64,000 nt of DNA from Voacanga thouarsii (Eukaryota > Streptophyta > Magnoliopsida > Gentianales > Apocynaceae). Position numbers and translations under genes: made by a program. Position 1 is the first letter of the stretch. Every line of letters starts with the position of its first letter. The notes under the pieces are model-generated. The model searched no databases and had not been told where the DNA came from. It saw nothing but the letters and a program-made list of their open reading frames with translations. The DNA lies in NCBI GenBank assembly GCA_026120185.1, contig JANUWF010001182.1, positions 116,004 to 180,003 on the forward strand, given 5' to 3'. Shown here one piece after another: positions 11,451-21,773 of the stretch.

Positions 11451-11683
11451 TCTCCCCCTCCTTGAAAAGGATTCGTCTTCGAATCATCGCCATCATCTAC
11501 ATCAAAGGGAGAGAGGTCACTAACATTAAAGGTGGCACTAACATGATACTCACCAGGTAGATCTATCCTATAAGCATTATCTCCAACTTTGGCAAGAACT
11601 TGAAATGGTCCATCCCCATTGGATCTAGTTTGCTTCGTCGTTGTGTGGGGAATCTCTCCTTGCGAAGGTGCACCCATACCCAA
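11273..11683 (-). pseudogene. Gypsy-1 integrase C-terminus with CR-like tail, overlapping the 3' LTR
   Basis: The open minus-strand frame of 136 codons contains DGPFQVLAKVGDNAYRIDLP, then VSATFNVSDLSPFDVDDG (the usual gypsy integrase end), then NPFQGGGDDE and MTRARTKKL. The polypurine tract itself encodes the FQGGG part, and from 11450 down the residues are encoded by the 3' LTR, including TRARTKK. A C-terminal extension that spans tract and LTR is what I know from the CR motif of CRM centromeric chromoviruses. The upstream integrase core is in another frame (shift between 11683 and 11787). No classical chromodomain with its aromatic cage is seen. Confidence 0.65.
11451..11467 (-). other. Polypurine tract of Gypsy-1
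   Basis: Minus strand TTCAAGGAGGGGGAGA immediately before the LTR start TGATGAGA. It is also coding (see the integrase tail). Confidence 0.9.
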
Positions 11684-11786
11684 TCGCCCGGCTCAAAGGA
11701 CACATTTTTTCTTCCTTAATTGCGCTTTTAGGCGATCTCTTCGTTTCATTTTGCAATGGTTGCTTTCACCTTCTCATGGAGTGCCT

Positions 11787-12700
11787 TCACCATCTCCGAC
11801 TTCTAGCTCCATCGATGTTCAACCGTTCACCTATAGGTAAAGGAACCAAATTTAAAGGAGTTAGAGGATTAAAACCATATACAATTTTAAAAGGAGAATA
11901 CGAAGTGATAGAGTGAATAGCCTTATTGTAAGCAAACTCAATGTGAGGTAAGCACTCCTGCCAATTTTTCAAGTTCTTCTTGATTATAGCTCGCAAAAGT
12001 TGGGTGAGTCTTCGATTGACCACCTCCATTTGTCCGTCCGTTTGGGGTTGACAAGCTGTGGAAAACAAGAGATTAGTTCCAAGTTTGTTCTATAAAACTC
12101 TCCAAAAGTGGCTAAGGAATTTAATATCCCTATCCGAGACAATAGTCCTTGGAATCCCATGTATTCTCACCACTTTCTTAAAGAATAAATTTGTAATAAA
12201 GGACGCATTATTAGTCTTGGAACAAGCCACAAAATGAGCCATTTTGGAAAATCTGTCAAAAATCACAAATATAGAATCTTTACCCCCCTTGGACCTAGGC
12301 AATCCTAAGATGAAGTCCATTAAAATATCAACCCAAAGCATATTAGGTGTGGGCAAAAGAGTATAAAGACTATGTGGAAGGGCTCTAGACTTAGATTACC
12401 TACAAGTAATGTATTGAGAACAATGTCTCTCCACACCCTTTCTCATTTTTGGCCAAAAGAAATGTTCCTTAAGGATGTCTAAGATTTTTGCAACACCAAA
12501 ATACCCCATTAGTCTCCCACTATGGGCTTCCCAAACTAGCAACACCGTAATGGAACCCTTTGGCACACAAAGCCTTGCCTCCCTAAACAAGAAACCATCA
12601 TGCCTATAATATTTAGCAAATGCACATTTCTCACAAGCATGGAAAATATCCCAAAACTCCTCATCATCAACATACAAATCTTTCACAAATTCAAAATCAA
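11787..12700 (-). pseudogene. Gypsy-1 integrase (zinc finger and catalytic core), broken
   Basis: In order on the minus strand, the HHCC zinc-finger region lies near 12400-12540 and the catalytic core follows in two open pieces (12090-12356, 11787-12068). The core holds [25 protein letters not shown] and [12 protein letters not shown], so all three DDE residues are present. In the zinc finger the second His is Tyr (LMGYFGVAK) and the second Cys is Tyr (CSQYITC), both single transitions. A TAG ends the piece after FWRVL where the family has Trp. The enzyme would insert the cDNA into chromatin, but this copy is dead. Confidence 0.88.
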
Positions 12701-13126
12701 GAAGTTTAGCATCCAAAAAGTTAAGGAGTGCATACCTTCGAGATAGTGCATCCGCTACCATGTTTTCCTTACCCTTCTTGTATTGAATGACATATGAAAA
12801 TGTCACAATAAACTCCATCCACCTTGCATGCCTTTTGTTCAAATTTTGTTGACTCTTGAGGTGTTTAAGGATCTTATGATCGGTATGAATGACAAACTCA
12901 CTTGGCAAAATATAGTGTTGCCAATACTCTAAGGTCCTCATCAAGGCAAAAAGCTCTTTATCATAGGTAGAGTAATTGAGGGCCACTCTGGACAACTTCT
13001 CACTAAAGTATTAATGAGTTTTCTATCTTGTGTCAAGACTGCATATATTCCTACCTCACTTGCATCACACTCTATCTCAAAAGCCTTTTCAAAATTGGGA
13101 AGAATAAGAATTAGAGCTTGGCTCAA
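12701..13126 (-). pseudogene. Gypsy-1 RNase H
   Basis: Minus-strand pieces 12941-13126 and 12396-12995 overlap in different frames. Together they show the RNase H series ECDAS, DKELFAL, IHTDHK and VADALSRR, so the four acidic catalytic residues survive. A frameshift near 13050 separates the first from the rest. Role: removes the RNA strand during reverse transcription. Confidence 0.88.
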
Positions 13127-13141
13127 TTTGTCTTTGAGGGT

Positions 13142-13986
13142 TTAAAAGGCTTGTTGCTGGGTTTCCTCCCACCTAAATCCCACCTTTTTCTTTACTACTT
13201 CGGTTAGAGGGGCTGCTATAGTGCTAAAATTTTGGATAAACCTCCTATAGAAGTTAGCTAGGAACGTAATTCTCTCCAAACAAAATGAGCATTTCTCAAT
13301 ATTAGCATACAATCTCTCCCTTTGGAGGGCAACAAGCACACTTTGAACATGATTTAAATGATCCACATATGATTTGCTATAAATTAATATATCATCAAAG
13401 TACACAACAATAAATTTTTCAATGAATTCCCTCAAAACATGGTGCATTAGTTGCATAAAAGTACTAGGAGCATTGGACAATCCAAAGGGTATGACAAGAC
13501 ATTCATACAACCCTTGTTTAGTTTTAAAAGCTGTTTTCCATTCATCCCTTCTCTTATTCTAATTTGGTGATAACTGGATTTCAAATCAATTTTTGAGAAA
13601 ATGCATGCACCAAATCGCTCATCAAGCAAGTCATCTAGCCTAGGAATGGAATAGCGGTCTTTTACCCTTATGTTGTTGATAGCACAACAATCCACACACA
13701 TACGCCATGTCCCATCCTTTTTGGGCACCAAGAGAACCGGAACCGTACATGGGCTTAGGCTCTCTCTCACATGTCCCTTCTCAAGCAATGCCTCTACTTG
13801 CTTTTGCAATTCCTTGGATTCCTCCGAATTACTTCTATATACCGATTGGTTGGGGATGACGGCTGTAGGCACAAAGTCGATTTGATGCTCAATTCCTCTC
13901 AACGGTGGTAGTCCTCTAGGTACTTCATTTGGGAAAACGTCTTCAAATTCTTGAAGAATAGCTACAATTTCATGAGGCAAAGACAA
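13142..13986 (-). pseudogene. Gypsy-1 reverse transcriptase, frameshifted and internally deleted
   Basis: The minus-strand piece 13447-13986 holds PVLLVPKKDGTWRMCVDC, then INNIRVKDRYSIPRLDDLLD and FSKIDLKSSYHQI. The piece 13142-13510 holds VIPFGLSNAPSTFMQLM and VVYFDDILIYSKS with the catalytic YFDD at 13391-13402 intact. A frameshift lies near 13520. At about 13260 the text jumps from LERITFL to ANFYRRFIQNF. The usual block of roughly 37 residues between them is missing in frame, whereas the scrap at 26940-27400 keeps it. Confidence 0.9.
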
Positions 13987-14223
13987 TGTGGATTTATGAG
14001 TAGAAACATAAGAACCTTTGCATAAAAGAAGAATAACTTATTCCTTAGCTTCTATAGCCTCTATGACCTCACCCTCTTTTCCAAAGAAATTCACTCTTTT
14101 TTTACCTCCCCTCTCTTGTCCTTACTCACTCCTATTCTTGATTATCAATGGCACTTATTTGTTCATCCTCTCTCTCAACTCTTTTTCTTTCTTCTCCTTT
14201 TCTTTCTTCTCAATTTCTTACTT

Positions 14224-14850
14224 TTACTTAACTTCTTGTGCTCCCTTCTTCTTTTCTTTTTCCTTTATGATTCTTTGGTTTTTGCTCACCTCACTAGGGG
14301 CTATGGGGGTAAGGGTAAACTTAGTTCCCTCCTTGAGTAGGGAATAAGTATTCTTCCTCCCATCATATTTTACATGCCTATCATATTGCCAAGGCCTCCC
14401 TAGTAGTAAGTAATCCGCTTGCATGGGTACCACATCACATAGTACATCATCCTTGTACTTCACCATTTCAAAAGATACCAACACTTTCTTGTTTACTCTC
14501 ATTTCTCCACTACCATTCAACCATTGTAATTTGTAGGGCTTAGGATGTTTAATCCAGCTCATGTCTAATTCTTCAACCAAATCAGCACTAATCACGTTAG
14601 TGCAACTCCCACTATCCACAATGACACTACAAGGGATCTTGTTGATTAAACACCTAGTGTAGAAAATGTTCTCTCTTTGTTCGTGGCCTTGATCCTCAAT
14701 AGCTTGTGAACTCAAATGACCTTCTTGTGACTCCCACCAAGAAGTATTCTTGACCAACAATTTCCCTTTCATCACTTTCCTCATCTCCATTTCCCTCTTG
14801 GTTTCCTTGGTATCTTTCTTCCTCTTCTTCTTCGTCGATAGAAACCTCAC
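14224..14850 (-). pseudogene. Gypsy-1 aspartic protease
   Basis: This minus-strand 208-codon open frame contains CSVIVDSGSCTNVISADLV, with the D-S-G catalytic triplet, then VVPMQADYLLLGRPWQYDRH, the flap/hydrophobic-G segment typical of this chromovirus group. The frame differs from gag, with which it overlaps at 14696-14850, so one indel lies near 14760. A lysine/glutamate-rich tail ends it. It would cut the polyprotein. Confidence 0.85.
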
Positions 14851-16188
14851 TATAGGGGTTGATATACATCGTTCTCTTGCTTAGACACTCATGGGAAATA
14901 TGTCTATATCCAAGGTACTTAAAACACTTGATATCTCTATTCCTTTGTGGCCTTTCCATGGCTTTCCCTTTGTCCTTGTTCCATCCTTCCCTAAGTTTCC
15001 AATCCACCCTAGGTTTCCATTCCTCTCTAGGTTTCCATGCCTCCCTTGGTTTGTTGAAATCTCTTTGGAATGGCTTAAGGGCTTCATCTTTCTTAATTGC
15101 CAACTTGCTAGTAGAGTTGGGATTTGGAAGTGGGGGTCTAGTAAATGTCCTCCTCTTTAATTGCCTTCCAATCTTTATGGCGGCATGTACCATATCCTCC
15201 AACCAATCATAGGGGTGCAATTCCACCAAATTGGCAATCTCCCTATTTAATCCTCCAAAAAACCTTGCTGTTGTTGCTCTTGGATCCTCATGGATTTGAA
15301 TTCTCATCAACATCACTTCCATTTCCTTATGATAATCTTCCACACTCTTGTTTCCTTGCTTGAGTGCTTGGAGCCTTTGGTAGAGATCATTGTAGTAATG
15401 GTGTGGTATAAACCTTGCCCTCATCATATCTTTCAATAAGTTCCAACTAGCCACGGTTTCCACTCATATTTGCCTCATTTGAGCACTAACTTGCTCCCAC
15501 TATATCAAAGCATAATCTGAGAATCCCAAAATAGCCAACCACACTTTTGACCTCTCACTATAGGAATGGCTCCCCAGGAATATCTCCATCTTGCTTTCCC
15601 ACTCAAAATAAGCCTCGGGGTCACTCTTGCCATAGAATATGGGCACTTTCAATTTAATATGGCCCAACTCCCTTTCCACATCATTTTCTTTTCTCCTTCC
15701 TACTATATGGCCCCATCCTCTATGTCGTTCCTCAAACGTGTCAACTTGTTTTCCCTCATACCACTTATCAACTCCTTCAAATTCTCTTTCTAGCCCCCTT
15801 ATATTGTTCCCTCCATTCCTTCATTGGCCTCTACCTTGTCCTCCTCTTAAGCCATGTCTTCCCCCTCTAATGGGAGCTTGTTGGAATCCCTCAATTGAAT
15901 GCTCATCCCACTCTTCCCCTTGTTGGGCATGTAACGGAGGAGTATGGGCATCACCATCCCTAATCCTTGGACTAGGCACTTCAAATCGCTCTTGACTCTC
16001 CTTTATGCAACAGTAGAAGATTGTCCAAGATGATTTATCAACTCCCTTATCATGTTTTGAAATTCGTTTTACATAATCCTCATCATAGCTTGCAAGTCCT
16101 CACGCAAACCCCTAGCATCAATTTGATTTTCTTGAGGTCTACTAGGTCCACTAGGGTTAGGCCTAGAGATTTCTTGATCATGGGCCAT
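14851..16188 (-). pseudogene. Gypsy-1 gag, with damaged zinc knuckle
   Basis: The likely start is the minus-strand ATG at 16186-16188 (MAHDQEISRPNPSGPSRP), which is preceded by the leader. Stops follow soon after (MRIM*). The capsid-like core is the open piece 14696-15463: W..LKDMMRARFIPHHYYNDL, then QGNKSVEDYHKEMEVML and FFGGLNREIANLVELHP, standard for plant gypsy gag. The single CCHC knuckle reads CFKYLGYRHISHEC, where the second Cys is Tyr. A stretch of four W-K-P-R type repeats (PREAWKPREEWKPRVDWK) precedes it. Confidence 0.8.
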
Positions 16189-17082
16189 GGTAATAGAATA
16201 TTTGCTTACTTATACCTGCAACACAAAGATATTAGAAAGAAAAATAGATCCTCATTACACTTCCTTGCGTGTTGGCTCTTAAAGTTAATCACTCCACACT
16301 CGTGTTTGCTCTCTTAGGCTCTTTTAATAATAAGCTCACCTCTTGCCTTTTTCTCAACACTCAAGCCTTCTTATTCAATCCTAATTCTCCCCAATAGCTG
16401 AAGATTTAGTCCAGCTAAGTGAATCACACAAATCAAAAGAATTTTCCAATTAGGGGGTCTTAGGGGAATTTCAACAAACACTTGTTGGGCACCTCAAACA
16501 AACAAGTTTTTAATCAAGAATTTCAAGAAAAGTGGATTCAATCAACACAAGAACAAACACTATATGCACAAGAAACACTTCTAAGTAAGAAATAATCACG
16601 AATTATCCAGAACAAAGAAACAAGAACGACTAGAACTAGGATGATGAATAACAAGATGGTCACAAGTGTGCAATAGAGAAATTGAGTTCAATGAACATGG
16701 AATTCAACATTAAAGTAATATACTAAGTCCCAATATCCCAAGGAATGAAAATAAAGAATCAAAGATCCCAACTCTAGCAAAAAACACTCTCATGGGACAT
16801 TTATCAAACACCTTGGCTGCAATCTCGTCACTTAAGAACAACCAAAATTTTCACCCATATTCACACCAATTTTCACTACAATCACAAGATAAATTTGTTC
16901 CCAAGGATTATAACAACATTAGGGATCAATTTCCCAATAGAATAATCAAGATAAAACAAAGATTTAATGACCTTTTTGGAGCATATTTTTGAGTTACGGG
17001 ATTTCCTTGTTTTCCTTTTTCTTCAACTTTGTAGGGCTCCTTTTCTTGCTTTCAAGCTTTGATGGGAATCAAGCTTTTCCTT
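16189..17082 (-). other. Gypsy-1 untranslated leader
   Basis: About 890 bp between the primer site and the gag start. It is AT-rich without a convincing frame. Retroviral-type packaging signals would be expected here but none can be named from sequence alone. Confidence 0.6.
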
Positions 17083-17094
17083 GCTTTGATACCA
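17083..17094 (-). other. Primer binding site of Gypsy-1 (tRNA-iMet)
   Basis: Minus strand TGGTATCAAAGC differs at one base from the usual plant initiator-Met site TGGTATCAGAGC. It lies 7 bp from the LTR end at 17102. Confidence 0.9.
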
Positions 17095-17101
17095 AACTCT
17101 T

Positions 17102-18085
17102 TGATACGAATTCTAGGTGGCTTTTCTTGGTGTTATGGGTGTTTTTGTTAGCTCCCAAAATAGAGATTTTTTCTTGTGACAAAAGGAGAGGAGAAGACCA
17201 AATAACTACCTATACTCTTTCAAACCCTTGAAGAACAAAGTCTCAAAGACCCTCAAGATGAGTAGAAATTTCTATTATAATCTCACCATAATATCCTTGA
17301 AGCAACAAAGGCAAACAAGAACAAATAGAATAGAGAAAATAGGCACCCAAATATTAGATTTCAAACAAACCTTAGAGGAACAAAACAACTAAGACCCATT
17401 CAAAGAAATAACATTGGATTATCCAAAAGATTTATAGACTTTTACAAAAGCAGGACTAACCCTTTAGCTTGGTCTTGAACAAGATGAACAAGAAGGCTAG
17501 GGCCTCTCAAGATTCTCTTCTCAAATTTGAATTAAAATCAAGTGTATTATCTTGTCAAATCACTAAAGGTGCTATTTATACTATCCTAACCCTAGCTAAG
17601 TAATCCCTGAGGTTTAATTACAGTTTTAGGTTATAATAAGTCTTTACAAGGAATTGAAATTGAAAAAAATTGGAGAAAAGCATTAAAACGTGAAGCAATC
17701 GTCGATTGACAAGGGGAAGCCGACGCCGGTTTGGACTTCATAGCCGGCGCCAATTTGGATCTGTCTTCGGTCAGTTCAGGTTGTGTTTGAAGTGTTGTTG
17801 GACAGAATGGAGCCAGCGCCATTTTGGCTGCATGGAGCCGGCACCGTCTGTCCTCTGGAAAGCCTCCCTTGTCATGTTTTGTCCCATTTTGCTGCCGGTT
17901 TGAGTTCTTGTTGGGGTCCTTTGCGGATGGTTATCAACACGAACTCTTAGCTATCTTCCTCAACCTTCCAATCTTTCTTCATCCTCAAGCATGGTTTGAT
18001 GATCAATTGAAAATCATCTTGAAGCTTCTTCGTCCTAGCTCTTGTCATCGGTCTTTGTCCTCCATGATGAAGTGGAGTCTCATCA
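17102..18085 (-). repeat. Gypsy-1 5' LTR
   Basis: 984 bp, minus-strand ends TGATGAGACTCC and AATTCGTATCA. TATA box at 17572-17580. GC-rich cassette at 17695-17905, which lies in U3 about 115-330 bp upstream of the TATA box. Confidence 0.95.
17572..17580 (-). promoter_or_regulatory. TATA box of Gypsy-1 5' LTR
   Basis: Minus strand TATAAATAG. This is the copy that would drive the element's transcript. Confidence 0.65.
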
Positions 18086-18195
18086 TATAGGGATTAATGT
18101 AAAAAAGATTACCATACATGTTCCAATGCAAATAATTTTTTCTTTTCTATTGATTGAAATACCAGAATGGAAAGAAATCGAATATTTCTTCCAAT
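18086..18195 (-). pseudogene. Copia-1 fragment upstream of integrase, beyond Gypsy-1
   Basis: It aligns with Copia-2 near 35755-35860 (for example ATACATGTTCC and AATGGAAAGAAAT). It shows that Copia-1 coding DNA continues on the far side of Gypsy-1, then stops abruptly at about 18195, where LTR sequence follows: a deletion removed gag, leader, primer site and part of the LTR. Confidence 0.8.
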
Positions 18196-19238
18196 AATAA
18201 ATTTACCCAATAAGTCCATATAGTAAATAAATTTACTAAAGTTATTTGAGTTACTCTAGAGACCAAACGACATATTATTCTTAGCTACTAAACTAACCAA
18301 AATACCCTTGTTAGCAAATAGTTGTATTTTAATCATTTTAAATATTTTATTTATCACCATATGAAAATATTGATCTCGAGAATAATATTGCAAGTGTAGT
18401 GTCTTCGACCTACATGTGTAATGACAGAAATACCCCTCTATTTAACACACATCATTGAGATAGAAAAATAGTACTAACAACTTTCTCAATGACGTCTACC
18501 ATCCTTTGATAGCTAATATGATAATCTATGACTTTCCGTATGTACCAACTTATTTCAGGGAGCTGCCCATAAAGCATACATACTTAGTCACGTTTTCCAG
18601 GGCCTTGGATTATTAGATTATCCCAGACAATCACAAGGGGGTGATTTCTTCACGCAATAAAGTATAGAAACTCTATTGTATAAATCTACCTTAATTAACT
18701 AGAGACATACACCCCCAATATACAAGGTTAATGGCCTTGCAATAAGACCTTACCCAACACACATCAAAGTGTATAAGTCCAGCTTCATTAGACCACCAAT
18801 ATATACTCAAGTCTTAGGATACTCGTTCATGCAGTAGTTGTGATAAACAAATATTTATTTATTTTAGTACTTTGATAAAGATTATTATCGCGTGGTCCAG
18901 TTCTATGTATTTCAAAATACGCCTACACTATTGGCATAAGTGGACTACTTATTGGTTAAAGGTAAACTATTCACCATTTGGAAACCATAGGTAATGATCT
19001 AAACCTTGATAAAGTACCCAACTTCATCAATCGACCAAGAATAATTTTTTGCTTATATGTTAGTAACCTATAATCTACACCTTACTGTGAAAGCACAACG
19101 CAATTACTTAGATTACTTACTAACATACTTAGACTATTAATGTGAGAATATATGTACACAAATAATCATGAATGAAATACTTTTATTAATTTTCAAAATA
19201 TAGAAATAAATAGGCCATTTTCAGCATATATTCCAACA
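18196..19238 (-). repeat. Copia-1 5' LTR, 3'-truncated
   Basis: Minus strand TGTTGGAATATATGC starts at 19238. The sequence aligns with 5970-7026 of the 3' LTR and stops at about 18196. The missing half is the part that would border the primer site. Confidence 0.88.
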
Positions 19239-20345
19239 CACAAGCCCTGGGGCTATTACCAAGCTTAATCCAACTAAAAAAAAAAAAGCCTAAAAACAAG
19301 TTTGAGGCCTTGATATCCATACAAGTCATAAAAAATGAAAATACATCAAAAATAATTCGAAATGCTTCAAAATCATAAAATCCCATATCTAGTATAGGCA
19401 TGCGTAGAGCATGCACGAACATGCCAGAGTAGTACACGGTAATGCCTTTGGCTTTGCATGGTACCCGTGCAGAATTCACTGTTCAACTTCTGAGAGCAAA
19501 ATTTCCAACAAATTGCACACCCAGTATGCATGGTCATGCATGGCCTTTAAGCACGTCCGTGTCTCAGGCCCGGATGGTGCATTTTTTATGCTCAACTAGT
19601 TACATGCCCATGCGAGGGATAATATGATGAATGTAAAGAAGTTGTTGGCTAACTCTTATATTATGGATTTAAACTTTGCTTGACTTTGAGTTGTGATAAG
19701 GAATGCGAGGGAAAAAATATTTGAGTGAAAAAATTGTGGAAAAACATTGATTGTGAATTGATTGTTGGCAGAAAAATACTTTTGCGTGTTTCTAGGGGCC
19801 AATATGGATAGTGAAGAGAAATCTACTTTTTTGAGATTATTAATTTTGGAAAGCAAAAGAAATAAAGAAGATTGTTGAAAACAATGATGAGTGATTACTA
19901 TAAGGGGGCCAATATGGCGTGTGAAGAGAAATCCATTCACTTGAGACTATCAATTCCCTAAGTCATTGAAAAAAAAAAAAATTGAGAGAAAAAAAAATTG
20001 AAGTGTTTTCCTTGAATCATGACTTGAGTTGTGTAATTTTTGGATTTATAATGCTTGAGTTGATAGATAACTTGACTTTTATGATTCATGTTATCTATGT
20101 TTTTTGTTTGAAAGGAGAAATAATATTCTTAGACTAGAGTATAAACTTATTTAATTCAACTGCGAGGGACTTGATATGTCTTGTTTAGTACTTTATTTTG
20201 TGAATGTTTTCAAAGGATTGAAAGAATGTCAATGACATATCTAAAGTTTGAAAGGTAATTGTGGCTTTGTTCTAAGTAAACTTTTTAAAAGATTATCTTG
20301 TTTTCTTTGTTTTAAAGGGCTGTACTTGAGGATAAGCAAATGTTT
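19239..20345 (+). other. Ath-2 noncoding 3' spacer
   Basis: Plus-strand Athila-type spacer leading to the LTR at 20361. The part 19395-19600 is rich in GCATGC-like palindromes and resembles the spacer of Ath-5 near 48080-48260. The part 20040-20345 aligns with Ath-1 and Ath-3 spacers. No coding domains of Ath-2 are present, so it is a 3' end only. Confidence 0.65.
19794..19963 (+). repeat. Two tandem copies of a spacer motif
   Basis: GGGCCAATATGG...GTGAAGAGAAATC begins at 19795 and again at 19907, spaced about 110 bp. The second is longer and reads on to CTTGAGACTATCAATTCCC. Single copies are found in Ath-3 (25046-25107) and Ath-5 (49149-49204). Confidence 0.85.
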
Positions 20346-20360
20346 AAGTGTGGACGAATG
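20346..20360 (+). other. Polypurine tract of Ath-2
   Basis: AAGTGTGGACGAATG, adjacent to the LTR start TGATAGAGGC. It is the decayed counterpart of the tract at 2352-2367. Confidence 0.65.
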
Positions 20361-21773
20361 TGATAGAGGCAAAATTCATCTATATTTTTCTAGTTATTTG
20401 AGGATTTTTGTGATACATTTGGTGCAAAAACTAGGTATATTCCTTCATATTTGATATTTACCCATGGAAAGATGTTTTGGATTCTTATTGAAGAAAACGA
20501 TGAAAAAATGAAATATCTCATCGTCGTCAGAGCATGGTCGGTGCCAGTCGGGACCCACGGAGCCGATGCTGTCCCTATTTTGGAAAAAACAAAGGAATTT
20601 TGGAGAAAAAACTGAGAACGACATGGGCGGCCGGCGCCAGGTGTGCCAAATGGAGTTGGCACCGGCCCTGATCTACCCAATGTCGTGAATTTTCCTTTCA
20701 TGGGCGGATTTGGTAATTTCCCAAGAGTTTTGATATTTTTCAATCTCTACTCGGCCTAGAACTCTTAGGGAACGAATTTTAGCCTCTTGGGAGACTATTT
20801 AAACAAGAAAAATGCAAAACAAAAGTGTGAGTCCAAGGATTAAAATTTCCAATCACTCACAAGAAGAGGAGATTCATCATTCAAGGGATGTTATTTAAGG
20901 AAGGTTTCAAAGAGAAGAAAGAGGGCTTGTCTATGAGTTTTTTCTTTTACGTTTGTTTTCTTTTTCTAGAATAATAATGTAATTAATGTTTTCATTATAA
21001 CTTGACTTTATTTTGGGATTCATTATTGCTTTAGTTAATTTAGTCTTTTTGTTCAATTAATTATTGATCTTGGGATTTGATTAGTTTTTTTATTACGAAG
21101 TTGGTTGATTGACTCTTGTTCTAAACTTGCTTAAAAAGAGGGTTCATAATGACTTCAATTAATTAATTTCATATTTGTTATCTCTTACCTTTCTTGAAAA
21201 ATGGGTAAATTGTTAAGAACTTGGGTAATCAAATGTTAGTTGTTTATTGCTAGAATATAGATTCATTGGTTAATTTCATATTTAAATAACCTAGAATATA
21301 AGGGTTTATGTGAGGATTGATTTTAATGCATCTTTTGGGTAAATTAGTTGAGACAGAATATGTTCACTAATTTAACCAGAAAATAGTGATTCCATGGATT
21401 GCAAACGAAGTGGGTCTATTTTAAATCACCCATAAGACCAATATGATAATTAATTATGATATTTGCTAAGTGATTCATTATCATGTTTTCAAAAGTATTT
21501 GTCTAAATTGCATATTTTTACATCCTTAAGTTGTATATATTTTTATTTATTTTTCCTTTCATCTTATCACTTTATTGGGTCGGTTAAACAATAAATGAAA
21601 AGTAATTAATGTGTACTTATTCCTTTGAGAATCGTTACTCGTTAATTCCCTATACTATGCTTACGATGAGTATAATTGCTTGTATTTGTAATTTGGGATT
21701 AATGTTTTAATTTCAACTTGGCTTGGATGGATTTAAATTTAATAATTTTTATGAACCCAAAATTTATGCATCA
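20361..21773 (+). repeat. Ath-2 3' LTR
   Basis: 1413 bp from TGATAGAGGC to TTTATGCATCA, with family-wide homology. GC-rich cassette at 20525-20690, TATA-like TATTTAAA at 20796-20803. A second, 5'-truncated LTR of the same family follows at once. Confidence 0.85.
20796..20803 (+). promoter_or_regulatory. TATA-like box of Ath-2 LTR
   Basis: TATTTAAA at the position of TATAAATAG in the solo sister LTR. One or two transitions have weakened it. Confidence 0.45.

Larger units (their letters stand above)
10488..18085 (-). mobile_element. Gypsy-1: complete Ty3/gypsy element, chromovirus, probably CRM-like
   Basis: This 7598-bp element runs on the minus strand: 5' LTR (17102-18085), primer site (17083-17094), leader, gag, protease, RT, RNase H, integrase, polypurine tract (11451-11467) and 3' LTR (10488-11450). 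A perfect 5-bp duplication encloses it. The pol order with integrase last makes it Ty3/gypsy. The protease/RT wording (SCTNV...LLGRPWQYDR; YFDDIL) and a TRAR-containing integrase tail running into the LTR resemble centromeric (CRM) chromoviruses. All ORFs carry stops or shifts, so it is not autonomous. Confidence 0.9.
10483..18090. other. Target-site duplication TATAG around Gypsy-1
   Basis: TATAG lies at 10483-10487 and at 18086-18090, exactly outside the two LTRs. Copia-1 sequence before and after joins into the integrase/pre-integrase reading seen uninterrupted in Copia-2 near 35740-35790. Confidence 0.96.
5109..19238 (-). mobile_element. Copia-1: decayed Ty1/copia (Angela/BARE-like), host of two gypsy insertions
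   Basis: This minus-strand element has a 3' LTR at 5109-7026, a polypurine tract, RNase H and RT (7085-8188), more RT and linker (9084-9704) and integrase (9705-10487). It resumes at 18086-18195 and ends with a truncated 5' LTR (18196-19238). The LTR start TGTTGGAATATATGC and the shared gene order place it with Copia-2 at 29304-41984. A solo Gypsy-1 LTR and a full Gypsy-1 element interrupt it. The 3' part of the 5' LTR, primer site, leader and gag are deleted. The bases beyond the two outer ends (CGAAA and CACAA) do not match, so an intact target duplication was not found. Confidence 0.8.

Noticed and set aside
14859..15363. Plus-strand frames opposite Gypsy-1 gag
   Set aside because: Shadows of the minus-strand gag, which has the recognisable capsid and knuckle motifs.
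19395..19600. GCATGC/ATGCAT-rich stretch as a regulatory array (RY-type elements)
   Set aside because: It belongs to the Athila spacer and recurs, decayed, in Ath-5. There is no nearby gene to regulate.
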